From NCBI GenBank assembly GCA_963745205.1, contig CAVUWX010000007.1, positions 186,001-250,000 on the forward strand: a stretch of DNA of 64,000 nt. Direction: 5' to 3'. The stretch comes from Hyphomicrobium_A sp963745205. GTDB lineage: Bacteria; Pseudomonadota; Alphaproteobacteria; Rhizobiales; Hyphomicrobiaceae. The notes under the pieces are model-generated. The model worked only from the letters and a program-made list of their open reading frames with translations, did not search any database and was not told the origin of the DNA. Positions 43,389 through 52,397 of the stretch are shown here, piece after piece. The position numbers were made by a program, and so were the translations under genes. Each line of letters starts with the position of its first letter. Positions within the stretch are counted from its first letter, which is position 1.

Positions 43389-43643
43389 TCAGGCCCGGCG
43401 CACGAGCCCAACGAGCAAGAGCAGGATCAGCGCTCCGAGAAGTGCGGCGACGATATTTCCGCCCATCGACTCGGTATAAAGATGAAGCGCGGGTGCCAAA
43501 AGGCCGGCGATGCCAGCGCCTAGGATACCTATCACGATATTGCCGATGAGCCCGTAGCCATAGCCCTTGACCAGCACGCCGGCGAGCCAGCCGGCGATGG
43601 CGCCGATGACGATCCAGGCGATCCACGATTGTGAGGCGAGCAT
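43389..43643 (-). CDS. GlsB/YeaQ/YmgE family membrane protein
   Basis: An 84-residue protein annotated in databases as transglycosylase-associated. It is nearly all hydrophobic with Gly-rich helices (WIAWIVIGAIAGWLAGVLVKG, GLIGNIVIGILGAGIAGLLA, GNIVAALLGALILLLLVGLV). Such proteins are often stress-inducible; enzymatic activity is doubtful. GGAGGGAA precedes the ATG. The family is confident but the function is unknown. Confidence 0.88.
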   Translation of the reverse strand: MLASQSWIAWIVIGAIAGWLAGVLVKGYGYGLIGNIVIGILGAGIAGLLAPALHLYTESMGGNIVAALLGALILLLLVGLVRRA

Positions 43644-43789
43644 TTCTTCCCTCCATTCTTATCACGCGATTGCATCGTGACCCGGTGCGCCGGGCGAATC
43701 TCGTAAATAGCGCAATCGCGTCACAACAATCCTAACGGCGCCATGAGTCGCGGGCAACCGCCCCGGGTCCCAGAGGCCCGGATTGCCGG

Positions 43790-45421
43790 TTACGGAGCCG
43801 GCTTCATCGCGGCCGGCTCAACGGCTTCCAGCTCGCCCCCGACAACGAGCTTCTGCACCGTCGCCAGAGTGTCGGCCTCCGCTGCCGGCTTGTCCCAGCG
43901 AATGCGGTGGATGCGCGGAAAGCGCATGGCGATGCCGGATTTGTGGCGTGTCGACTTGAAAACCGCGTCGAATGCCACCTCGAGCACCAGCTTCGGCTCA
44001 ACCGCGCGCACGGGGCCGAACTGCTCCGTCGTGTGGGTACGCACGAAACGATCAAGCCGGCGCAGCTCCTCGTCAGTGAAGCCCGAATAGGCCTTGCCGA
44101 CCGGCACCAGCTCCTGACCCCCGGCTTCCGCCTCGCGCCAGACTCCGAACGTGTAGTCGGAATAGTAGGACGACCGTTTGCCCGAGCCGCGCTGCGCGTA
44201 CATCAGCACGCAATCAAGCGTCAACGCGGCACGCTTCCACTTCCACCAATGGCCCTTGGGGCGTCCTGCGATGTAGGGGCTCGCCTTGTGTTTCAACATG
44301 AGGCCTTCGATGCCCGCCTCGCGCGTCCCGGTCCAGATCGCCTCGAGATGACCGAAGCTCTCGAAGGCGACGAGCTCGCTCAAGGCTGACAACCGCGGCT
44401 TCACGCGTTTGTACCAGGTGTCGAGCCGGTCGCGGCGCGCCGCATAGGGTAGCGTTCGCAAATCCTCTTCCCCGTCGAACAAGAGATCGTAGAGGCGGAC
44501 GAAGGCCGGATACTCCTTCATTATGCGCGGTGTGACGGTCTTGCGGTTCAAGCGTTGCTGCAGGTCGTTGAACGGCGCCGTCTCGCCGTTGCGCACGACG
44601 AGCAGTTCGCCGTCGAGCACCCCGCGCTGTTGCCGGTATGCGGACACGACCTCGGGAAAGGCCGAGGAAATATCGTCGCCGGAGCGCGAGAAGACGCGCG
44701 CATCCTCGCCGTTCGCGGCGATCTGCACCCGCACCCCGTCCCATTTCCATTCCGCGGCTATCTCGTTTGCAACGAGCCCGGGCCAGTCGCCCTCCTCGAT
44801 TGGATTGGCGAGCATGAGAGGGCGAAAAATCAGTTTGCCCTCATCGCTCGGCCGCTCGGCCTTGCCTTCGAGCCACAAGAACAGCTCCGCGTACGGGGGC
44901 GTCAGCGCGTGCCACACCTCCTCGATCTCGGTGACGTCTCGTCCGCTCATCTCGGCGAGCGCGGTCTTAGCGAGCCGCGCAGACACGCCGACGCGGGGTG
45001 CGCCGCCGAGAAGCTTGATCAGCGCCCAGCGGCCGCGCGGATCGAGGCGGTCGAGGAAGCCGCCCATAACCGGTGCGAGCGCGTTGCGACCGCGCTCCGC
45101 GACCGTCGCAACGACCTCGTTGAGCGAGGGGGCGGGCGCGCGCACCGCCGGCTCCGGCCACAGCAGCGAGACGGTCTCGGCCGTGTCGCCCACGTAATCG
45201 CGCGACATCTGGTACAGCACGGGATCGATTTTCTGCGTCATCAGCTCGCCGAGCGCGCGCCGCAACGGGAGGGACACAAAGAGCCCATCGGTCAGGGCGC
45301 CGAGCGCAAAGCCGCGGTCCGGATCGGGCGCGGAGCGGAAATACTCGACCAGCAGCGCCAACTTACCGTTGCGCGACGGGGTGGTGGTCAACCGGTCGAG
45401 AACCGTTGCGAAGCGCTCCAC
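43790..45421 (-). CDS. ATP-dependent DNA ligase (ligase-associated repair type)
   Basis: A 543-residue ATP-dependent ligase. The nucleotidyltransferase core has the AMP-accepting Lys in AAEWKWDGVRVQIAA, then ARVFSRSGDDISSAFPEVV, LDGELLVV and EGLMLKHKASPYIAGRPKGHWWKWK (motifs IV-V). The N-terminal domain is of the archaeal type, and a C-terminal OB fold follows. A GTG at 45421 is the likely start because GAGGG lies at suitable distance, and it is 7 bases after the exonuclease stop. This is the ligase of the two-to-four gene ligase-associated DNA-damage-response cluster seen in many bacteria; helicase and endonuclease members are not in this window. Confidence 0.9.
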   Translation of the reverse strand: MERFATVLDRLTTTPSRNGKLALLVEYFRSAPDPDRGFALGALTDGLFVSLPLRRALGELMTQKIDPVLYQMSRDYVGDTAETVSLLWPEPAVRAPAPSLNEVVATVAERGRNALAPVMGGFLDRLDPRGRWALIKLLGGAPRVGVSARLAKTALAEMSGRDVTEIEEVWHALTPPYAELFLWLEGKAERPSDEGKLIFRPLMLANPIEEGDWPGLVANEIAAEWKWDGVRVQIAANGEDARVFSRSGDDISSAFPEVVSAYRQQRGVLDGELLVVRNGETAPFNDLQQRLNRKTVTPRIMKEYPAFVRLYDLLFDGEEDLRTLPYAARRDRLDTWYKRVKPRLSALSELVAFESFGHLEAIWTGTREAGIEGLMLKHKASPYIAGRPKGHWWKWKRAALTLDCVLMYAQRGSGKRSSYYSDYTFGVWREAEAGGQELVPVGKAYSGFTDEELRRLDRFVRTHTTEQFGPVRAVEPKLVLEVAFDAVFKSTRHKSGIAMRFPRIHRIRWDKPAAEADTLATVQKLVVGGELEAVEPAAMKPAP

Positions 45422-45428
45422 GATGCCC

Positions 45429-46451
45429 TCACTCGGCCTCGTCCTCGAAGCCAACGAGGGCAAGCGCACGCGCCCTACGCCCCATGAGCCCAAGCTGATA
45501 GACGAGCGCGTCCTCGCGGCCGTGTGTCACCCACACCTCCTCGGCGCCCGTTGCTACGATGGTGTCGAGCAGCTCCGGCCAGTCCGCGTGGTCCGAGATG
45601 ACGAGGGGAAGCTCGACGCCGGCTTGGCGGATGCGGCCGCGGATGCGCATCCACCCGGACGCGAAGGACGTCACGGGGTCGTTGAACCGGCGCGACCAGC
45701 GGTCGTCGACCGCGGAGGGCGGGCACAGCACCAGCGCGCCGGCGTAGTCTTTGCCTTTGCCGCGGACGGCCGGGTCGACGTGGCGGATCTCGCCCAGGTC
45801 GACACCGAGGCGCTGGTAGAGCTGCGTGAGCTCCACGAGCGCGCCATGCAGGTAGATGGGGGCGTCATACCCGGCCTGCCGGCACAGCTTGATGAGGCGC
45901 TGACACTTGCCGAGGCCGTAGACGCCAACGAGGTGCGTGCGCTCAGGGTTGGCCGCCATCGAGTTGAGCAGCCGCCCGATCTCACTGCTCGGCGGCTCGT
46001 GCCGGAACACGGGCAGCGCGAAGGTTGCCTCGGTCACGAACACGTCGCAGGGGACGAGTTCGAACGGCGCGCAAGTGGGATCCGCCTGGCGCTTGTAGTC
46101 CCCGGACACGACCGCGCGCTCGCCAGCATGCTCGAGCACCACCTGGGCCGAGCCGAGGATGTGGCCGGCCGGCGCCAGACGAACGTCGACGTCTCCGATG
46201 CGCCGCACGGGGCCCGGCTCGAACGATTCGAACGAGCGCGCGCCCTGCGGCCCCATCCGCACTTTCATGATCTCGATTGTCTCGGGCGTCGCGAGCACCG
46301 AGCCGTGGCCGGGGCGCGCGTGGTCACCATGGCCGTGCGTGACAATGGCACGGGAAACCGAACGCGAGGGATCAATGAAGAAATCCCCGGGCTCGCAGTA
46401 GAGCCCTTTCTCGGTCGGATAGAGCCAGCGTTCGACGCCCGCCACAGCCAT
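45429..46451 (-). CDS. ligase-associated MBL-fold DNA exonuclease
   Basis: A 340-residue metallo-beta-lactamase/beta-CASP protein. The metal site is THGHGDHARPGHG, followed by ERAVVSGDYKRQADPTCAPF and FVTEATFALPVF. C-terminal motifs LVGVYGLGKCQRLIKLCR and ISDHADWPELLDTI agree with the ligase-associated exonuclease (SNM1/Pso2-like) group. The start at 46451 (MAVAGVERWLYPTEKGLYC) is preferred to an upstream frame. The adjacent DNA ligase gene overlaps in function; together they probably repair ends or crosslinks. Confidence 0.9.
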   Translation of the reverse strand: MAVAGVERWLYPTEKGLYCEPGDFFIDPSRSVSRAIVTHGHGDHARPGHGSVLATPETIEIMKVRMGPQGARSFESFEPGPVRRIGDVDVRLAPAGHILGSAQVVLEHAGERAVVSGDYKRQADPTCAPFELVPCDVFVTEATFALPVFRHEPPSSEIGRLLNSMAANPERTHLVGVYGLGKCQRLIKLCRQAGYDAPIYLHGALVELTQLYQRLGVDLGEIRHVDPAVRGKGKDYAGALVLCPPSAVDDRWSRRFNDPVTSFASGWMRIRGRIRQAGVELPLVISDHADWPELLDTIVATGAEEVWVTHGREDALVYQLGLMGRRARALALVGFEDEAE

Positions 46452-46579
46452 GCATATCTCCGGGAGTTGCCCTTCCGAATATGGGGGCCGGCAGCGCTGT
46501 CCGCCAGGGAACCGCGGCGCGGCTCGCGAGTTGGGCGCGGCAGAGGGCGGAGGGGACAACGCATCTTGGAGGAGGCACC

Positions 46580-47260
46580 ATGCCCCGCCCGCGGCCCCTG
46601 ATTTCGACCCTGCTCTACATCTCGATCGCCCTCGTCACGGTCGCCGGTTCCGATCACGCGCAAGCCCGTGGTGGAGCTTCTTCATCGAGCTCCATGTCAA
46701 GGTCCAGCTCGGTGTCGACTAGCGTGGCGCGCGGCACGTCCGCTTTGAGCGCGCCTCGCAGCTCGCCGTCGCTAGCCAGCAGCACCCTATCGCGGCCCAC
46801 CACGGCGAATGGAAGTCCCGGGTCGGCGACGACTCAAGCAGGGATGCCGCTTCCAAATCTGCCGAACCCGGGCGCTCAGGATTTGGCGACGCCGGCCGAT
46901 CCAAGCCCCACATCAACTCCCTCCGCGATGCCGGATACGGCGGGCACGCCGACTACGATGACGACGACGACAACCCCCAGCGCGGCTCTGGGAGCAACGC
47001 CCACCACGACTCCAACCCAGCCGAACATCGGCGCCACCACAGATCCCACCGCGACCCGCGACGCGACCACGACGGCAGACCCGAATGCGCGCGCCCCCGT
47101 CCCCATCGAATCGTCGGGCGGAAGCGCGATCCCAACCATGGGAGCGAAGGGCAAGGACATGCCCGAATGCATGGCGGCGTGGGACGATAAAACGCACATC
47201 ACCAAGGTGCGCTGGCGCGAGATCTGCGCGCGCACGCTGAACGATTCCGCGCACCTCTAA
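46580..47260 (+). CDS. secreted Ser/Thr/Pro-rich protein with NPGAQDLA motif
   Basis: A 226-residue exported protein: signal peptide ending DHAQA, then a long Ser/Thr/Ala/Pro region that is almost certainly disordered, including LPNPGAQDLATPADPSPTST and TTTPTQPNIGATTDP. The C-terminal 40 residues are folded in character (MPECMAAWDDKTHITKVRWRE, ICARTL) with two Cys. The NPGAQDLA and PNIG elements recur in the shorter protein at 24552-24878. A strong GGAGGAGG at 46568-46575 fixes the start. Function unknown. Confidence 0.68.
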   Translation: MPRPRPLISTLLYISIALVTVAGSDHAQARGGASSSSSMSRSSSVSTSVARGTSALSAPRSSPSLASSTLSRPTTANGSPGSATTQAGMPLPNLPNPGAQDLATPADPSPTSTPSAMPDTAGTPTTMTTTTTPSAALGATPTTTPTQPNIGATTDPTATRDATTTADPNARAPVPIESSGGSAIPTMGAKGKDMPECMAAWDDKTHITKVRWREICARTLNDSAHL

Positions 47261-47362
47261 ACCGCTGCCGCCTCCTGCAACAATGGAACCCCGTCGGCTG
47301 CAACGTTCAAACACCCAATCTCGGGGCATTTCCCATGCAAGTTTCAACGCCAGGAGCATGAC

Positions 47363-47440
47363 ATGAGCAGCACGACCGATAAGGCCAAGGACGCCGCCAA
47401 AGAAGGCGCCAAGGCCGTCGACAACGCGCTGAACAAGTAA
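47363..47440 (+). CDS. 25-residue Lys/Ala-rich peptide
   Basis: ATG at 47363 preceded by AGGAG, 25 residues (MSSTTDKAKDAAKEGAKAVD...), forming an amphipathic Ala/Lys/Asp helix. It has its own terminator downstream at 47471. The sequence resembles one repeat of late-embryogenesis or CsbD-like stress proteins. It is too short for family assignment, but the ribosome binding site, composition and terminator make it a plausible gene. Confidence 0.5.
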   Translation: MSSTTDKAKDAAKEGAKAVDNALNK

Positions 47441-47470
47441 GCGTTCGCGCACAAGCGTTGACGTTACGTC

Positions 47471-47506
47471 AAAAAGCCGGCCCCCGAGGGGACCGGCTCT
47501 TTTTTT
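47471..47506. terminator. bidirectional intrinsic terminator
   Basis: AAAAAGCCGG-CCCC-GA-GGGG-CCGGCTCTTTTTTT: the stem of AGCCGG/CCGGCT and CCCC/GGGG is flanked by A-run on the left and T-run on the right, so it can stop transcripts from both sides. It separates the small peptide gene from the converging oxidase gene ending at 47525. Confidence 0.85.
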
Positions 47507-47524
47507 GCCGGAATTTCGGGCGGC

Positions 47525-48997
47525 TCAGCCTGCGCGGCCCAGCAGATCGGCGAAGTAGCGGCTGAGCAGCCGATCCTGCGGGTCCCACTGGCGGCGTGCG
47601 CGCGCAAACTCCTCCCAGCGCGCGCCGTAGGCTTTGCGCACCTGCGCGGGCGTCAGATGTTTCGTCTGATTGAACAGCGGATGCCCCCCGCGCTCGCTCG
47701 AAAATGCATTGAAGGCCTTGAGGAATGCGTCCCAGCCCGGCCCTCCGGTGGAGGCGGGATCTATGCTGATGGCGTCCGCATCGTACGCGTAGGAGAGCAG
47801 CGCTTTCTGATCCCTCGCGAGACGGTAGCCGACGGCGGGAAGATCGCAGCGAAAGCCGGTCTTGTCGGCGTAGTCGCGGCAGAAGCGGAAATAATCCTCG
47901 AGCACGTCGAAGAAGCGGTTTTCGTCGAACGACCACATCGAGAACACGAACTTGTAGCGCCCCGGCTTGTCCCGATGGCGGATGATCTGCCCCTGCGGGC
48001 GGGTGCGCTTGCCGCGCACGGTGATGCACGTCGCCCGCGTGAGCGCGCGGTCATAATACCCGCGCAGCGCCGTCGCCATCCTGGCGTTGGGGGAGACGCG
48101 CGTGATGAAGATCGTGCACATGGGTCCGAGCGTACGCCAGAAGGCGTTGCGCAGCCACCAGCCGCCAGACGACGTGGGCGCGACACCCGGCAGCTCGCGG
48201 CGAAGCTCGACCATGACGCGGTCGAGAAAGGGATAGAAGTACATCATCAGCGCGTACTTCTGCGCAATCAGCTCCGGAACCGCGGTGCGGAAGCTTGCGA
48301 GAGTGTAGACGCGGTGCTCGCATGAAACAGCCGTTAGCAGCTTCGTTTTCAGCGTCACCTCGACGATGACGCCGAGCAGGCCGTAGCTCGAGCGCAAGAG
48401 GCCCATCTCCGCCGGGTTGTCGGCTTCGGTGTAGCTCGTGATGGTGCCGTCCGGCCGCACGACCTTGACCCCCGACACGAATGAGCTCACTTGGCCCCAA
48501 TGTGAGGTGCCGATGAGCGAGCTGTCCTTGGTCGCGGCGCAGGCGACCGCACCCAGCGTGACGCTGCCGATCTCGGTGTTGATGTGAAGCTGCTTGCCGC
48601 GTCTGGCGAGTTCCCCGGCGATATCGATGTAGAGGGCGCCGGCTTCCGCGGTAACGAAGTCCTCGCCGATCTCGATGATGCGCGTCATACCCGTCATGTC
48701 GAGCATGGTGCCGCCGTCATCGGCTGAACACGGTGCGGGGGAGTGCAGCTTGCCCACCGCGCGCACTGGCGAGGGATAGCGCAGTCCGTCGGTCACGACC
48801 CGGAAGACGTCGTCGATCGTCCGCGGCTTGACGACCACGACAGGCCGGTAGGTGACACCACCCTCCCAATTGGTGATGCCGATCGATGGCGACGTCTGTG
48901 CGTCTCTCAGCTCCTCGGCGACCAATGCGGTCGGGCCCGCGACTCTGAAGAGCGGCGCAACATGCGGCCCGAAGAATACGTGCGAGAACAACTTCAT
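47525..48997 (-). CDS. FAD-linked oxidase (PCMH-type)
   Basis: A 490-residue flavoenzyme with an FAD-binding PCMH domain: YRPVVVVKPRTIDDVFRVVTD, then LDMTGMTRIIEIGEDFVTAEAGALYID, GSVTLGAVACAATKDSSLIG and SSFVSGVKVVRPDGT. The overall pattern is that of the D-arabinono-lactone/L-gulonolactone oxidase group, and the C-terminal part is less conserved. The covalent-flavin His seen in some members is not obvious. The start at 48997 (MKLFSHVFFGPHVAPLF) is preferred to a low-complexity upstream extension. Substrate unknown. Confidence 0.8.
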   Translation of the reverse strand: MKLFSHVFFGPHVAPLFRVAGPTALVAEELRDAQTSPSIGITNWEGGVTYRPVVVVKPRTIDDVFRVVTDGLRYPSPVRAVGKLHSPAPCSADDGGTMLDMTGMTRIIEIGEDFVTAEAGALYIDIAGELARRGKQLHINTEIGSVTLGAVACAATKDSSLIGTSHWGQVSSFVSGVKVVRPDGTITSYTEADNPAEMGLLRSSYGLLGVIVEVTLKTKLLTAVSCEHRVYTLASFRTAVPELIAQKYALMMYFYPFLDRVMVELRRELPGVAPTSSGGWWLRNAFWRTLGPMCTIFITRVSPNARMATALRGYYDRALTRATCITVRGKRTRPQGQIIRHRDKPGRYKFVFSMWSFDENRFFDVLEDYFRFCRDYADKTGFRCDLPAVGYRLARDQKALLSYAYDADAISIDPASTGGPGWDAFLKAFNAFSSERGGHPLFNQTKHLTPAQVRKAYGARWEEFARARRQWDPQDRLLSRYFADLLGRAG

Positions 48998-49100
48998 CGC
49001 TATACTCGGGCCCAGCCCGAGCCCACCCGTTTGCCCTTCCCCACTGCCTCGCACACTACCGTGTCTCGCCCTCCGTTCCGCATTACGGTGCGCCGGATGC

Positions 49101-50298
49101 TTAACCGTGCGCCCTCGTCTGTCCCTCGCCGACACCTTGCGTTGCTGATGCCTTCATGCGCTGCCCTACAACGATCAGCCGCGCGACGCGCTCGGCCGCG
49201 TCTTGCAGATACTGCCGCGACTTCTTGATCGCGATCTCGAGCGGCATGGCGTTTGGCGTCGCCGAACTCGAGCCCGTCGATGCCGTGCGCAAATACGCCA
49301 GCGGCGTCGTCCGCAAGGCCGCCACCGATGGCCACCACCGGCACCCCATGTTTGCGCGCCGCGGCCGCGACGCCGGACGGCGTCTTGCCAAAGGCCGTCT
49401 GAAAATCGACGCGGCCTTCGCCGGTGATCGCGAGGTCGGCGCCCCGCATGTGCTCTTCGAGCCGCGTCGCCTCGACGACCAGCTCGACGCCGCGTTTCAA
49501 CGTGGCGTTGGTGAACGCCATGAGCCCGGCCGCGATGCCCCCTCCAGCGCCCGCGCCCGGGCGATCGGCCACGTCGGCTCCGGTTGAGCGCTTCACGACA
49601 TGAGCAAAGTGCGCAAGATTCCTGTCGAGCTGCTCGACCATTTCAGGAGTGGCGCCCTTTTGCGGTCCGTAGACGCGCGAAGCGCCCTTCTCTCCGCACA
49701 AGGGATTGGTCACATCGCAGGCGACGCTGATGCGGACACGGGCGAGACCCGGGTTGAGCGCCGACAGGTCGAGCGCCTCGACCTTGCCGAGATCGCCCCC
49801 CGCGATGCGCGCGTTGATCGGAGCACCGCCGAAGTTGAGAAACCTCACACCGAGCGCTTGTGCCAGACCGGCGCCGGCATCGTTGGTCGCCGAACCGCCG
49901 ATGCCAAGGATGATCTCGTCGACGCCGCGGGCGATCGCATCTGCGATGAGCTCGCCGGTGCCGTAGGTTGTCGCTAGGGACGGGTCGCGCTTGTCCTTCG
50001 GTACGAGTGGCAGGCCGGATGCCTCCGCCATTTCGATCACCGCCGTGCGCCCATCGCCAAGAAGCCCGTAGGAAGCGACCACGCGGTTGCCGAGCGGCGC
50101 CGTCACCTCGGTCTTGACGATGGTTCCGCCGGTGGCGTCGACGAGCGACTGAACCGTCCCCTCTCCCCCGTCGGCCATCGGCACCTTGACGTAAAGGGCA
50201 TCGGGCCACACGCGGCGCAAGCCCGCCTCGAGCTCGCTCGCGACCTCCAAGGACGTCAGGTTCTCTTTGAATGAATCCGGGGCAATGACGATCTTCAT
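49101..50298 (-). CDS. glycerate kinase (GlxK/GarK family), single-base frameshift near 3' end
   Basis: Phosphorylates D-glycerate in glyoxylate/glycerate metabolism. The N-terminus MKIVIAPDSFKENLTSLEVA, MADGGEGTVQSLVDATGG, LGIGGSATNDAGAGLAQALG and SVACDVTNPLCGEKGAS are strong family signatures, with GPGAGAGGGIAAGL-like glycine-rich segments later. Near 49262 one extra base shifts the frame after GIDGLEF; without it the product continues ATPNAMPLEIAIKKSRQYLQ and stops at 49101 (398 residues, typical). In the unshifted frame the product runs into Arg-rich nonsense. A sequencing insertion is likely. Confidence 0.9.
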
Positions 50299-50484
50299 CG
50301 GGAGCTTCTTCTAGGAACGCAGGGCTCGTCTCGTGAGAACTGCTAGTTTGCACCAGAATAGGGGAGAAGGCCTCACTCTGTCGCGCTGCGTTGCATTTGC
50401 CAGGCGACGGTTGCGTCCCGGCCGCAGCTCTAACAGACGCGAGTTAAGGAACGGGCCCGTCGGGCGCGGAAAACCCGTGCGGGT

Positions 50485-51153
50485 TCAGACCCAAGATCCC
50501 AAATCCTGAATCGCCTCGGACTCGACGATGTGCAACCCGGGGTCATCTTTCTCGCCGCACGCCAGCATGGCCCCGGCCACCGTTCGGGTGCTAATCGACC
50601 GGTACCGCCTCAAGGGGCCGACCATCAGCGGGTTGATCACGGCCAATGCCCGGGTGCCGAACTGCTCGGCGAGGCGAAACTCCTCCCGCTGCCCATCGAG
50701 CAACGAAGGCCTCAGGATGTAGGTCGACCGCACCGCTGCCCTGGCGACGCCCTCCTCCATCTCGCCCTTGGTCCGCAGATAGACGCTCTTGGAGCGCGGG
50801 TCAGCACCGAGCGAGCTGATGGTGACGAATGTTGCCGCGCCGTTGGCCGCGGCCCATCGGGCAAGCGCCACCGGGATGCCGCGATCGACCTGCTGAAAGG
50901 CTTCCGTGGAGCCCGCTTTCTTCTGCGTCGTGCCGATGCAGCAAAAGACCGCGACCGCGCCGGTGGACGCAACGGACTCCAGCTTCGCGAAGTCGATGAT
51001 GCGTTCCTCGACCTTCGGGAGCCCGGCAAATTGCGTCGGACGGCGATGCAGGATGACGAGCTTCTCATAGTGAGGCGAGGATGCGGCGAGGGGCACGAGT
51101 TCACGCCCGATCGAGCCGGTGGCGCCGACGATCACCGCGGTTTTCTTTGACAT
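50485..51153 (-). CDS. NAD(P)-binding oxidoreductase, HTATIP2/NmrA-like
   Basis: A 222-residue atypical SDR with Rossmann motif VIVGATGSIGRELVPLA, then CCIGTTQKKAGSTEAFQQVD and FVTISSLGADPRSKSVYLRTKGEME. This YLRTK motif is the YxxxK-type site of the group, and the next segment STYILRPSLLDGQREE is typical of the TIP30/HTATIP2-like family. Substrate unknown. The ATG at 51153 is used; a GTG four codons upstream is possible. Confidence 0.82.
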   Translation of the reverse strand: MSKKTAVIVGATGSIGRELVPLAASSPHYEKLVILHRRPTQFAGLPKVEERIIDFAKLESVASTGAVAVFCCIGTTQKKAGSTEAFQQVDRGIPVALARWAAANGAATFVTISSLGADPRSKSVYLRTKGEMEEGVARAAVRSTYILRPSLLDGQREEFRLAEQFGTRALAVINPLMVGPLRRYRSISTRTVAGAMLACGEKDDPGLHIVESEAIQDLGSWV

Positions 51154-51299
51154 GAGTTCGCTCACCCTGCATTGAGCTCAACCGCGGCAAACCTAGTCGG
51201 CGTCGCGGCGCCCGTCCAATGTCTTGCCCCCGGGCAATTTTGCTGCGGCTAATATTCGGTTGCCGGCGTTGACCTTGCGGTCGCAATGCAGGATCTGCC

Positions 51300-51539
51300 A
51301 TGACGAATTTCACGGTCCACCGCAACAAGCGCTACCGCGCGACCCTCAGGCTCGGACTGCTCGAGCAATTGGCTGGCAATGACGCGGTCGCGGAGGCCCT
51401 GCGCGAGGCCGGCTTCACGAACGTGAGTGTCGAAGGTGCGGGCGCGACTCGGGTCGCGGAAGCGACGTGGCCGCTCGATGATGCGAGCGCGCCGCTTCCC
51501 TCGCAGTTGGTCTCCGTGTCCGAGGTCGAGGACGCCTGA
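51300..51539 (+). CDS. hypothetical small protein
   Basis: A 79-residue soluble protein: MTNFTVHRNKRYRATLRLG, then helix EQLAGNDAVAEALREAG and strand FTNVSVEGAGATRVAEATW. A beta-alpha-beta arrangement is plausible. It faces the converging pcs gene. No signature is recognised and no clear ribosome binding site is present, although the codon pattern is GC-rich and gene-like. Confidence 0.55.
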   Translation: MTNFTVHRNKRYRATLRLGLLEQLAGNDAVAEALREAGFTNVSVEGAGATRVAEATWPLDDASAPLPSQLVSVSEVEDA

Positions 51540-51564
51540 GACGACCGCAGTCTTTCGGCGCTTG

Positions 51565-52272
51565 CTAGTGGCCGCTGCCAAGTCTCCAGTACCGCTGCAG
51601 CGTGAGCCCGACGACGTATGCGGCAGCGATCCCCAGAACGGCCTTGTCCCACCCGTCGACGGGAAATCCGCGCGCAACCGCCGCGATGGCCGCTACCGCC
51701 CAGGCCACCGTGATCGCCAGCGTCACCGCGCGCAGTCTCACGACGCGTAAGGGATGCACCCACTGCATCGGCACGAAGGTCAACGCGACGCAAGCGGCGA
51801 CGACTGCGCAGGCCAACCACGGCGGCGCTGCGAACGCGAAGAGGTAGAAGGCGACGAGGTTCCACACCGCGGGAAAGCCGATGAAACTGTAGTCATCGCC
51901 TTTGCTGGCGAGATCCGCGAAATGGTAGAGCGACGATAGAAGGATCGCACCCGCGAGGATGGGCGCAGCCACTCCGCCGAGAAAACCCGCCCGCTGCAGC
52001 GCCAATGCCGGCACGAATACGTAGGTCACGTAGTCGACGACGAGGTCAAGCCGCTCGCCGCTGAAGCGGGGCAGGCGCTCCTCCACGTGAGCGAGGCGCG
52101 CAAACGTGCCGTCGATGCCGTCGATGATGAGCGCGAGCCCGAGCCAGCCGAACAATCGCTCCCAAGCTGCGTCGAACACGGCGAGCGCCGCAAAGAGGCC
52201 GCACACGGCGCCCAGTGCGGTGAAGATGTGCACGCCCGCGGCCGCGAGCCGGACGAATCGTATCTTTGCCAC
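51565..52272 (-). CDS. pcs: phosphatidylcholine synthase
   Basis: CDP-alcohol phosphatidyltransferase condensing CDP-diacylglycerol and choline to phosphatidylcholine in the inner membrane, 235 residues from a GTG start. The catalytic motif is IDGIDGTFARLAHVEERLPR followed by FSGERLDLVVDYVTYVFVP, matching the DGx2ARx8Gx3Dx3D pattern with the spacing seen in Pcs. Eight hydrophobic segments are present. Pcs is characteristic of alphaproteobacteria that contain phosphatidylcholine. Confidence 0.9.
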   Translation of the reverse strand: MAKIRFVRLAAAGVHIFTALGAVCGLFAALAVFDAAWERLFGWLGLALIIDGIDGTFARLAHVEERLPRFSGERLDLVVDYVTYVFVPALALQRAGFLGGVAAPILAGAILLSSLYHFADLASKGDDYSFIGFPAVWNLVAFYLFAFAAPPWLACAVVAACVALTFVPMQWVHPLRVVRLRAVTLAITVAWAVAAIAAVARGFPVDGWDKAVLGIAAAYVVGLTLQRYWRLGSGH

Positions 52273-52397
52273 GAATCCAGTGCCGTTTGAGAAGGCCGCA
52301 CAAGCGTCCGGCGCGCAAGCTTACGCGAACGCGGCGGCGAGCAAACGGCAAAACCGTGAGGTTCGCGGCGTGCGTCGGCAGGGAGACGGAGTGAGGC

